Origin: Isoetes taiwanensis | Lineage: Eukaryota > Streptophyta > Lycopodiopsida > Isoetales > Isoetaceae | DNA length: 64,000 nucleotides | Assembly: GCA_021234155.1 (NCBI GenBank) | Contig: JAJEKV010000005.1 | Coordinates: 15,722,826 to 15,786,825 of the forward strand | Direction of reading: 5' to 3' | Shown: positions 33,860 through 45,419 of the stretch, piece by piece | Numbering within the stretch: the first letter of the stretch is position 1 | How the letters are laid out: the number at the start of each line of letters is the position of its first letter | Notes under the pieces: generated by a model | Seen by the model: only the letters and a program-made list of their open reading frames with translations | What the model was told of the DNA's origin: nothing | Databases searched by the model: none | Made by a program: the position numbers and the translations under genes

Positions 33860-35690
33860 TCCCCTTTTATCGACTCCCTTTGCATTTTAGGTCCATTATT
33901 TGATCAAATTATCTTGCAAAAAGATGTACTTGAACATGCGTTTCTGCATAAGGCAATGTGTATTCTTGCATGCACTATTAGTACACGAATATTATATTCT
34001 ACACCTTTTAACATGTTGGTATTGTTGAATAAACATGATGCCTCATGCTAGTGGGGAAATAAATGCTTTAACCACCATGGCTTGATCTTGTTAATGTGTG
34101 CACTCTTAAAAATCATTTTTAATTAAAGGGTTCAACTCAAACATTAAAGTTTGTTTAACGACTCGGGGACTAAATTACAAAAATAGATTCTCTACTAACT
34201 AAGTAATCATGTTAAAATTGAACATCTCTCTTTATTTGTATGTTGTTTCATGCAATACATAATTTGTTGAGCATTTGTTCTATTCTTTGTTCCTAGAATT
34301 TAATTATAGCCTTTTAGGGACTTAGTTCAAGGCTGGCAATTTTAAGTCTCTTCAATTAGATTAGATTCACCCTCATGAGGAATTCATAGCCTTATATTTC
34401 CCGAGACTGGTCTGCCAAGGCATCACCCAAAGATTTATCCCTTCAAGTTTAGATGGAGTTCCATAAGCTTTCTTGCCTTTGGAGAGGACACTAACGGTGC
34501 TCTTGCCTTTACTTTATCAGGGTATAGGATATATACTTCAAGCTTTTGGTAATAAAGTGCCATTGCTCTATTAACACAAAGCCAAGGCATCTAACTTCTT
34601 TTCTTTTTCATTAAATTATGACTGCTGTGGCTGTAATTGCAATAATGTTAACTTCCATATTTTGCAAAAATCTTTTCATCGAAAACATCATCGAAAACAT
34701 CCTCATAAGCAAATTAAAATATTTGATGAAGCATCCATAATAAGTTATCTAAAAATTAAAGGTGCATCCATAAACAAGTTTATTTTAAGATTAAAGATTG
34801 TGGATGCCGTAAACCGAACTAAGTAATACATTTAGTATACACAAAGAGCCATACACGTTGCCTAACTAAATAAAGGCTTACGCCACGTAAAAAAAATTGC
34901 CTCAAGACTATATCTGATAACCAGAAAGTTGAAGAAAAGATCTAAGGTAACGCTTAATAGGATCAAAATGAAAGCAAATGTGCGCAGACACTACTAAATC
35001 CAAAGCAACTAAGTTCCGTGACTATACCTTTTTAACTGATTATGCAAAGAAGCGCTACGTATCTTTGTCCAAACTTGGTTGTTTTATAATCATAGTTCTA
35101 GAAAGGCATTTGCATCTACACCCAAACATCCTCATATATTTGGTATAATCCACTCAGTAACAATATTTGGGTACCGTTGATTATATCCGTAATGAGCAAT
35201 TTTCTCATTTCTTCCTTTTGTGAGAAATCCAAAATGAGCCATGCAGATATCTTATCTCAGAAGTGAACTTTGTTACAGCCAACAAATGGAACGCTGACAT
35301 ATATTCGTGGATATGTAATCGGCCAAGAAACATACGTAGAAGAGACGAATTTTTTGAGATAAATACTCGATGCAAATACCGTGACAAAAACGTGGTATTA
35401 GAGAATAGGCTTTTATTTTGCCAAACAAACTAGAAGAAATCATATGGTCAGGACCAAAATCGCAAGGTCGTTTCCGATTTACCTATTGTGGATGCGTAAC
35501 CTTCGCAAAACAAAATGAAAAAGAAAATGTTTTCAGAAAAATCGTATGGAAATACTCAAGATAGAAAAAAGCGGCATCGTGAGTCTATTAATTTGGAAAG
35601 GGCGGTATAAAGATGCCTTCGTGCAATCTCTTTGCCATTTAGTATATATATCATCAATAATAAGATGAGTTCCAAGCAGCATTCCAATTG
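33860..35690. other. AT-rich stretch, no gene seen
   Basis: Short frames only (33842-34051 plus, 35205-35387 minus). CATCGAAAACAT is repeated back to back near 34680. No element identified. Confidence 0.45.
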
Positions 35691-35694
35691 TGGC

Positions 35695-35985
35695 TCTCGC
35701 CTTTATCCAATCAAGCTCGCTTTTAATCCAACTCAGTTTCAAGCGTAATAATCTCTCATCATGGATACTCTTTGCCTAGCATTAAGGATTCAATTGTAAT
35801 GCATACTTTCGTGATGCCCAAAAGTGATTCTATTAAGGAATCTTTTCCAGCATTAATCGTGATCTTCGTAAAAATTTTAATGCAAGCATTCTCTACTGGC
35901 GATGTACATAGCCGAAAATGATCGATTTCATCCCGCTTTAGTAATTCTCCTTCAAAGACTACATGCCTCTTCCAATTTCCCACGC
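35695..35985. repeat. direct duplication, copy A
   Basis: Shares with 36545-36850 an ordered set of blocks: a TATCCAA-CAAGCTCG block, an AATGCATACT block, TGCCCAAAAGTGA, TATTAAGGAA-TCTTTCC, AAAATTTTAATGCAAGCATTC and CTACATGC-TCTTCCA. Same orientation, about 860 bases apart. Confidence 0.7.
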
Positions 35986-36544
35986 TGCACTATAAATATC
36001 AATTCAATGCATTCTCGCGACAATAATGTGAGGGCTGAAGCCCATCTTTTGCGTGATTTGCTCCGGCGAATTCGCCTCTCTTCGACATGACCTACCCAAT
36101 GCCGCTATTATGCTAGGAAAATATGAACCCATTTGGTTCCATACCTTCATGCCGCGATATTTTGAAAGTACATAGCTGTGTTGATCATTGTGGTAAGACC
36201 ACATCTATGCTTTTATAAACTATTACCTTGCGGTGTCTCTCCAAGTTCTACATTTTGCAAATATATTGGCAAGCGATGCTAGCCAAGAAACTATCATGTC
36301 CGCAGATCCATTTTCAATGGCTCACTGCATGCATCCGCCAGAATATGTCACGTGATAAGCAACCTTTTAAACTAAAAAAGTAAAATTATTCTTGGCCTTG
36401 TGCTCTCATGCCCCATATTGCCAAACATCTTAAGGCGCTGCATTTAACCATACGGGATATTGACCGTGATCAGAGCTCCACATTATTGCATATATAGATG
36501 CTCTTTCTTCAGTTTCGCACTTAGTATAGCATAATACGCAGTCC

Positions 36545-36850
36545 AAGCAAAGTATCCAACTAAGCTCGTTAAATATCCAACTGAAGTTTGTTTTAATAAT
36601 TCTTTATCATAGTAATTTTGGGTTTGCATTAAGCATTTAATCAAGTAATACATACTCTTCAAAATGCCCTAAAAGTGACTCTCTATTTAAGGAAATCTTT
36701 CCTACGCTGCATCTCAACAAAATTTTAATGCAAGCATTCCTTCATCATAAGCTGCTGAATGAAATGTAAATGATCATATTCCCATGAAATCGTGATCCTT
36801 GTAAGCTGCTTTTCATTGAATAAACTACATGCTCTTCCAGCTTTCGCTTA
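36545..36850. repeat. direct duplication, copy B
   Basis: Second copy of 35695-35985, diverged by substitutions and indels. The spacing and orientation would allow two LTRs of a small element, but no TG..CA edges, primer site or polypurine tract were found. Confidence 0.7.
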
Positions 36851-36859
36851 TTTGCATAC

Positions 36860-39230
36860 ATGTCAAATCCTCAAGCAGATTTCCTATAACATTGTCCAAG
36901 TCCGCATCATTTTAATCTGGCTTGTTTGTGGATATCTATATCTAAGACTGAGCGCACCTTAAGACCCGAGCGCTTGATAATGCATGCTTCCAAAAAGTGC
37001 AAGGTATTTAATTGTCACACTTAATACCGAACAACATCGCCCATAGAGCTTGAAGGCTTATGCATTATCCACTCGTGGCCGGCTTTGTTTGTAGAGGAAA
37101 ACCCTAATTAATAACCGGAGCAAGATAATCTCTTCGTGAGCTGGCTACATACCCGTGCCGTGCTTCTAACGCAATCACACAAAGAAGGAACTCCAACGTC
37201 CGCAGAAAGCAACATCACAAATATCCGCCCTGGTTCTCGCGATAGATGGAGCTTTGTGCCGCTCTCAGCCTGCTGATATGGCGTAAGATGTAGCCAAAAT
37301 CCAACTGCCAGCATGGCATCACCGCCGCGCCTTCGCTTGTTTTAGTTACCAATTATCTCTACCGGCTTCATGTGCCTTTCCCGAATTCTAAGCTATCCAA
37401 TGGTTATTTCCACTCACCTTCAAAACTTCTAAGTGGCGCCAATCTCGCACTCCATTGAATCTTCTTCCCGCTTCTATAAATCAAGGTGGAGGAAATTAGA
37501 AAATGCCAAGAAAATAGAATGGAGATGGGAGGAGGCGCGAATTCCTCTCGTGAATGGATCATCGCCTTTCAATAGCAAAGACCTCCGCCCCATTGGCGAA
37601 AATGGCTATAGAATTCCTGCTTCTTTCGCTACCAAATTTTATGGCTCTTCAACGCGGCATTAGCATCAAACCCCATTCCAACCTTCTGCCTATATCGCCT
37701 TCAAGCTTTAAAGCCGCCTCGAAGGAGCCCTTTCTCTCAAAGGGATGATGATTCCGCGCAGATGTTTCTTCATCAAGATAATTTAAACAGATAATGAGCC
37801 TAAACTCCAGAATCGCAGAAATCCGTTCTCCGAAATCTCTAAACTGAACGAGTTTCAGGGTATTTTGTGTTCTTTCTTTTGTAATGAAGATCCTGAAAGT
37901 TACTTAGAATTTTAAATAGAGTTTACAGTAAATTTTGCCGGTGCAGCTCTTTTTGTTTGTGACCCTTTTGGGGTCAACCGGCAGAAGATTTTATCCGGCA
38001 GGTTCTCCGCGAATATGGCATTCCCGCATGTCGAACCGGTGATTCAAAGCCTAATTTCTTTACCTTATTCCTTTTAGCCAGACCCGCATGCATTTTCGCT
38101 AAAAGAATTATGTCATCTTCTAACTCATTTGGATATTGAAAGCTCCCTATTTTGCCTCAACGTTAACATGCCTATTAATTCACTTATTACACTCCAATGG
38201 CACACCATGCCCGAATCAAGCATCAAATTAGGTCGTTTTTGTGATCTTATTCTCGTAGAACTCTTGAACCTTTGTTTATGCCTATGATGAGCTTAGTGAA
38301 AATTCTCGATCAGGCTGAATCAAGTTTCGACTTAGAATACCTCAAAGAGCTATTTTCCCCGGCTTTTCTATATTTGTTTCCAAATAAGACAGTGGCAATT
38401 GTATTTATTTATGTTCCTATTTCAAGACGGTGTATTAATCCTATTATTGTTTTACATGTAGGTAGCACTACCTGCCTCAGCAGAGCTTATTTCTTGTAAG
38501 GTAATTTCATTTTGCTGCAGCATTTCAAATAAAGGTTCATGTGCTTTTAGAAACACTTTCGGCCTTCAAATTGCACTTTCTTCCTCTAATGTGAGTGCAT
38601 AGGAGGAAACATTTTCTTCCTTCAACGATGGGCTATCTTTTGTTTGGCTTCTGTATAAATGCTCTAATTTGTATAGGGTCTTCACCCTTTTACCTACTAC
38701 AGTGGATTGCTATTATGATCTTTTTATAACCTCTGCTTTAAAACTTTCATCTATCTCCGCCTAATGCCATGTTGGTGACAACTTTTTCTAGAATGTCCGA
38801 GCTCGGCAGACTTCCTCTATCCTTTCTAGGTTAGTTCGGACATCTAAGCTTTTAATCTCTGTCAGTAAAATCCCACTTTCTAACTTCTTCTTCATTAAAG
38901 AACCCTTTTCCTGGGATGGCATGGTTCTCATTGTCATGCAAACATGTATCCAAGCCAAACAAAGGATTTCAAAACACAAGAATCGATAACATGGAAAAGT
39001 TTTGCTAATATTTATTAATTCTATTTTTCATAATCTTTCATCCCGACGTAGAATCCATTTGCTCCACTCAATGTGAGAAGATTTGAGGAATTAAAGAATG
39101 AGAGAAGATTGAACCGCTCTCATAGACATAATCCAGAATTTTATACTTAGCCGCTGAATAAGAACGCGGAAGCTATGATTAAAAAATTTGTAAGATGATT
39201 CTCAAGTTTGCATCTTCTTCTTAACTTCCT
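36860..39230. other. gene-free stretch
   Basis: Overlapping plus frames at 37433-37748 lie in a slightly GC-richer patch and are unrecognised. The remaining frames are short. No repeat array. Confidence 0.4.
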
Positions 39231-39241
39231 CCTTTCTATTT

Positions 39242-39671
39242 CTATCCTTCTACATGGCTACCAATAGCATAGTAATCTTTAGTGAATGTGTCTCTCGGAT
39301 AGTTTCTCATTTTATGTAGAGTTCCATTAATCTTTGTCCATGTGCATGGAAAAGGGATTCCTCCACTTAATGCCTTTGTCCAAACCCTTACTGCAAACAC
39401 TCCAGACTTACCCTCTTGCATTAGCTGCTGCATAGTACTTATCCCCGCCAAAGATGTTAGTAGCGTCAGCCGACAGCATAAAAAATTCAATTGTGGATCT
39501 AATCCGGTATTCCTATGGAGACCGGATGCTCCATTGACGGAACTCGCAGACCTTTGCAAGTCCATGATGCTCGTACCCGCGGCTTTAAAAGCCGGCAAGA
39601 TTTCCAATGGGATCATATTATCTCGCGACCGGCAAGTAGTTTTCTTCACCTTTAGTCGTAGTATAACTTGA
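39242..39671. other. pair of overlapping open frames, unidentified
   Basis: The minus strand is open for 135 codons (39242-39649) and the plus strand for 109 codons (39342-39671) over the same bases. The minus product has an N-terminal basic stretch and a mid Leu-rich part; the plus product has clustered Cys and Leu. Neither matches a family I know. At most one can be real, and both may be chance. Strand is left open. Confidence 0.2.
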
Positions 39672-39679
39672 ATTGACGG

Positions 39680-42600
39680 TAAGACTCAAAATTTGATCGT
39701 CTTTTTGAGTATACATTCCTCTTCGTAAAGTCGTGTATAAATTCAAAGTTTGCGTGAGATTTATGAAAAGCTTTGAAGTCGATTCTCTTCCCTCTTTCTT
39801 TTGTAGCCTTAGATAAATGATACCGATTTGCAGAGGATACTTTTGTGTTCGTCTCCCGGAAGTATAGCTTAAAACGTAGGCTTCAAAAGCTCGTCATGGC
39901 CGTACACTATGTCTAGTGTTAGAATTCTAAGTGCATTTGGCGCGTGTAATTTATATGGGATTTTATGGAAAGCTTGAAATGGCGAATTTCCTTCCTTTAT
40001 CCATAGCATAGATAAGACATAATGATTTTGAGAGAATATTTTCGCATTAATCGCTCCTTTTGTAAGAGCTTTGGGGCTTAGATGCATTCTCAAACTTGTG
40101 CTGCTTTGCCAACGCTTCGTCCGAACTGTGGTTCCATATTGCTATAGGTGGATGTTCGTGTTTAGAGGATTCCCTCGAGCAATGCAAACATCTCTTTTTC
40201 TTTCTTTACAACATTATCCATTGTATGGAGTTCGCATGCGACATTAACCGGAAAAATGCAACCCTCTATGTAAAGTAAATTCTTCTTGTATTCTCATCTC
40301 TAACTTCAAGAGCTTCCAAAACCCTTTCTCGGGTAATTTTGCGTAAACAATAACCTAGAAATGTTTCCTTTGGAGCTACGTCACAGATGGAGAGTACGCT
40401 AATCGAAAATCCAAACTTCTATTGAATATTTAGTCTTTTCATACAAGAAGTCTTACTCTATGCAGTTGAAAAACAATAGTTGGCGTTATCCCAAGATGCA
40501 GCAGGCTTCTACCGATGGCAATTTAGTTTGTAATTGCTTTCGGCGAGTCATTATAGTGCACCTTGCAATATCCAACAACTAATAGAACAACACTCATATC
40601 ATCGGATGCACGCGTTAGTTTTGAATGCATTTACTTCAATACTTTTCCAAATTATTTTCTGTACCTATGAACTGTTTTATCTCTGATATAAGAAAGAGAA
40701 TGTGGTAAAGCGCCTTTACTCTGGCTGAGTACGATTGTTACCGGCTTTGATTGACCAACGCTGTCATGGTGGAGTTAGTAAGTTTGAAATAGCATGGGTT
40801 TTAAATTGGTACCGTACCGCAGCAGTAAATGCTACTACTCTAAAGTTTGTCCCATCATAAACCTTCTGTAGCAAAGTAGGAGAAATTGTGGAAATCTGAT
40901 CTTCTTGAGTAGCGCAAAACCCCGAAGTCGAATTAATTCAAAATTTTGATGACCCTACTTCGTAAACCTGCGCATATGATTATTAAAGCTTTTGCGTAAC
41001 TACCGTAAGCAACATGTACCATCCGGTGGAAAGTGCTCCAAAACATCCGCAGTTTACTCCATAATGGTTTTGACCTTCAGATCACAAATTACGCTACCGT
41101 ATATAAGACGAATGTCATGTTGTTAATTTATTCCAATTAAGAGATGATGATCTTTGTCTTATGCGCGGACATAAATCAAATACGGGGAGTTGAAAGCCAT
41201 TTTAGAAAGCAAACCAAAAGCGCATTATGCAATTTCATCGCCGCGATGTGTGTCCCTCAAGCTGCTCGGCTGATCTGCTGGGCCAATGTAGTGGTGCGGT
41301 GGTCATTACGTCCGGCCAGATGCATTTAGTGGGATGGGGACGCTAAAACCACTTTGATTCATCTATCTATCTACGACATGGAAAAGAAATTGATCTACCT
41401 ACGCTATGATAGCAACACAAGTCTTCGGTGAAGGGGAACAACAAGAAAGAAGATAAGTGATGTGGATATCATCATTCGAACAATGAATACAAAAAATGTA
41501 TTGCAAATGCACCGCACGCCAACTTTGAGAAATAAAATAACTTTGGCGCGAAGGAAACAAAAATATCGTATACAAAACAAACAATGAGCGTATCAAAATT
41601 GCATAGTGGAGCGTATCAGCGAAAAACTAATTCATGTAAATTGGGACCTACAAAGCAATCTCATACTTTATGGTAACAAGACAAGATACATACGGACAAA
41701 GCATGTTTTCACCAAAGAACCATGATGAAATCGCTAAAGAATCGCGTGAACATACCGCTCTTATGTGGGTTGTAACCCCGTTTTGCAAATGCAAGCATAT
41801 GACCAATTCCAACTATAAAACCATGCAATTACGTTAAATAATGTGCCAGACGAAGCCCAGTAGCGAATGTAAAATAACATGCCAAAACCCAAGACAACAC
41901 CATTCCATATACACTTTCAAATAATCAGATCTTTGAACCATCAAACTTTGTCACATTATAACTTCATTTTAAATTAATCAGTCTAACCTTTGCCAAGCCT
42001 TCCGTGCCTTTGCTAGTTTTTCTCATTTTTTTAAGCACTATTTTTCTCCCCGAATCGCATCGTCAATTCTGTGAGAGCATCAATTACAATATGCCAAAGC
42101 ATTTCATAGAGAGTTATCTTAACATATATAATTATTGAGGGCGATTCTTTAGAATATTATTCTGAGATTCCTATCTAAATCTCTCTACACCTCGCATAAT
42201 TTGTGCTAACACTTCTTTAGAATTTTGACACGGATTACATAAGCTCCAAAGGCAGAGGGAAGAATGATCCACGGAGCCTACGCCGAGGGCTTCAGTCAGC
42301 ATGATTTGAAACAAAACCGGCAATTTTTATTGCATATGGAGGAAAAGACCTGAAAATGGAGAACCAAAGAAGCCACTTAATCCTTCGGGCGGTGACTTGA
42401 AATGGAAAAATGCTCGCAATGGCAAGCTACAGAAATGGAAATATGTGAGAGGAAAACAATTGGCTGCAGTGGTGGTTTAAGGGTGGGCTAGGAATTGCTG
42501 TTTTCAGCTGGTGGACAAAACAAAATGGAAAAGAGAGGAAATTGAAAAACCCAGTTTCTAAGTTGTTAATAAAAGTGGAAACGACCACTCCATCCTACTT

Positions 42601-44420
42601 TAGGAGTGGATTCAGAAATCCCATTTTCTCTTGTCGTGAAATATGAAGGGGACTAATGAGAAGAACAATAGTCCGTTTCCACTCGCAGAACTAATCCATT
42701 TAGATCTATTACATGGCATTTTACACTAAGAGCTCAAATTCATGTATTGCAAACATAAGCCTTTGAACTCTGGACCAACGACGCTTCAAAAAATATTCCA
42801 TTCCTGCCAAATGGCAAAAATTGTCACATTTCCTCATGAAATCAGACCTTCTTGTAACAAACCTACCGCCTAATGAGCTCTCTACCATATCCGGCGCATC
42901 GCTATAATTTCAAGCGTCGGCTAGAACGAACTTCTGATGCGTGAGCCGATAAATCATTTGATTAAGCAGCGTAAACAAATCCGACAATCGAGCAGAAAAC
43001 AATGCCGATTTGGAACTTTTGGAACTACTCATCTGGATCACTTCATTAACCTGAAATTGAAGCTTGTATGTTGAAATGGTAGAGAAGCTACCCGGATGAG
43101 CAAAGCCATTTTGAAAAGCTATTTCTTTCTTAAGGAAAGAAATATCCGCTTAAGACAATAATGAGCAAATTGGATGATTAATTTGTTTTAGAATAAATCA
43201 GTTGAAAGCTCGTGATTGTAAGAGCTTAGAAACAGTGGATCCATTTCCTTCACTGACACGACCGAACACCTGGGATGTGACAAAAGAACCTGAACAAAGA
43301 AATGCCACTTGACAGCGGGGTTGATAAGGTTCAGATTCCAAAAGACTTTTATTCATAGAGATCTTGCTGATGGTTTATTGTAATTGTATTGGCACCTTTG
43401 GTTGAGAAGCACGTGGTCGCAGTGCTCATGGTTCCTAAAGGGCCAAATTCAATCATCAACATTTTTCAAATTTCATATACACCAATGTCTCCAGCACCCT
43501 AGTCTACCAAGATAAATTAATGCAAGGTGATTTCGGCTGGCTAAGAACCTCAAGAGTAATACCGGGTAAGTGGCTGCATCGGCTTGGCCGCAAGCAATCG
43601 TATGGAAGGCAGCCAATGCTTGCACAGGAGGGATTTTATATCAGTCTAATGGAATAAAACTTTGGCCCCTCATCTTTTGTTTAATAATTTGTTGAGTCTC
43701 ACTCTAATTAGAACGAGGAATGCCCCACTTCTTTGTGGTTTCCAAATCTCATGACTTATTTTTTGAAATCTTTACATTCAACAAATTGCATAACTTTATT
43801 GCTGCTTTTCATTTCCCACATGCAATAACCTTTCCCCATGTGCTATGTCGTACATGTTCTACCCCCTATAATCCCTTCCTCAAATGCCTCCACATCCCAT
43901 TGTTTGTTTACTCTCTTCCTGCGGTCAAACTTAGAGACGCTAAAGACGCTTGAACTCCCCACTGCTCCTCAAACGCATTCTCATTTCTACCCTGATTCTT
44001 TTATTAACTTTAAGCACCTACCATATAGTTCCATTGAAACTAAACGATCTCTAATTTCAGAATTTGCTAAGCTAAAAAGTCTTAACCTCTAGTGAGACCT
44101 TTTTCATGTTTCACACATCGGCCTTAGCCCATCTTCCATATCTAACATGCCCTTTGACCATTGACCGCTGTTTCCACATACACCAAACCTTGTGCATTAT
44201 GTGTATATTATATAATTGTACCTTCTATACCATGGCCACAAATGGCAAAGGACAATCCACACCAACGGCATGGTATGGGTGTTTCGGGCCTCCATTAACT
44301 AACCTCTCACAACCAATCTCCCAATTCTGGTCCACACCTCTAAAACACCAACGTAAGAATAAATATCCACATTGTTGTCGCTTCTCTCAAAAAATCCACA
44401 TGCAGCTTATGTGAGGTGTG
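39680..44420. other. gene-free stretch
   Basis: Frames up to about 100 codons (43720-44092 and 44106-44414, plus) without recognisable domains. A perfect 7-bp hairpin (CCACTCC / GGAGTGG) lies near 42586-42611. Nothing else structural was seen. Confidence 0.4.
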
Positions 44421-44434
44421 GCTCTTATTACGAT

Positions 44435-45310
44435 ATGCTGTGCTCTTTACGATCATAGTTTTTTGAAGTGCCTTCTTTTGAGGCAGTCGCTTTTAAAAGA
44501 AGCGTTTTCTTGAGGGGTACTTGTTTTTAACAAGTGTTTGCTTTTGAGGTGTAGCTTTATAACCAGGCGAAGCTCTTTAATTTAGGCCGTTCTTTACGGT
44601 ACATAGTTCCCTTTAAATTTTGGCTCTATATGCGTAGCTTCATGGTTGTCTTTAACAGCCATAGCCGGCACCTTTTAACTGAGGTACTTGTTGGAGGTGT
44701 GGTTTTATATGGGCGTAGTTTCTTTAACAGTTGTCTCTTTAAAGAAGTACGCCTTTGAAGCAATTTATGCGTAGTTTTAAGCAGGTTGCTTTTTTATGGA
44801 AGCATAGTTTCGGAAGCGTAGTTTTATAAGAATATGTAGCTCTTTGTATGGGTTGTTTTGGCTGGAAGGATAGTTTCCCATGGTGTAATCTTTTTAATTG
44901 AGGTGTCGCTTTTTGAGGCATGATTTATAAGCAGGTGTAGCTTCTTTAAATAGCTAGTTTTTAAAGATTTTTTTTTGAAGCGTGGCTTTATAAAGGTAGT
45001 TTCTTTAAGTATCGCTTTTTACCTAGTATGGTTTTCCTCATGGGTGTAGCTTCTATAACCAGGGTGTAGCTTTAAGAAGCCATTTTAAGGAAGTATGGTT
45101 TTTTGAGGTGTGGCTTCTTATATAACTAGGTGTAGTTTTAAGTAGCCGTTTTTTAAGCATGATTTTTAAGGTGTGGTTTTAAGCAGTGTAGTTTTTAAGC
45201 TGGATCTGCTTTTGTTAAGCAGTATTTTCCGGGTATGGTTTATAAACTAGGTGTAGTTTTACGTGAAGTTCTTGCTAAAGATGGCTCTTTTAAGGCCTTT
45301 GAGGCTATTT
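44435..45310. repeat. T-rich degenerate tandem array
   Basis: A short unit close to GGTGTRGTTTTTAAGCA recurs dozens of times with variable spacing. Examples are GAGGTGTAGCTTTATAA near 44546, GAGGTGTGGCTTCTTAT near 45105 and GGTGTGGTTTTAAGCAG near 45170. The unit length appears to wander between about 15 and 25 bases. No coding frame persists. The array ends about 110 bases before the next satellite. Confidence 0.65.
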
Positions 45311-45419
45311 CTAGCTGTTAACCACCACCTGTGAATTATCTCTTTGCGGGTAAAGCTCAAATTTGGGGAATGTATCAGATTGCATATTCGTGAAAAATAC
45401 CTTCAACAAGCAGGATCCA

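Noticed and set aside
42586-42611. Short hairpin CCACTCC/GGAGTGG as a transposon end or terminator
   Set aside because: A 7-bp stem alone is common by chance and nothing else marks an element there.
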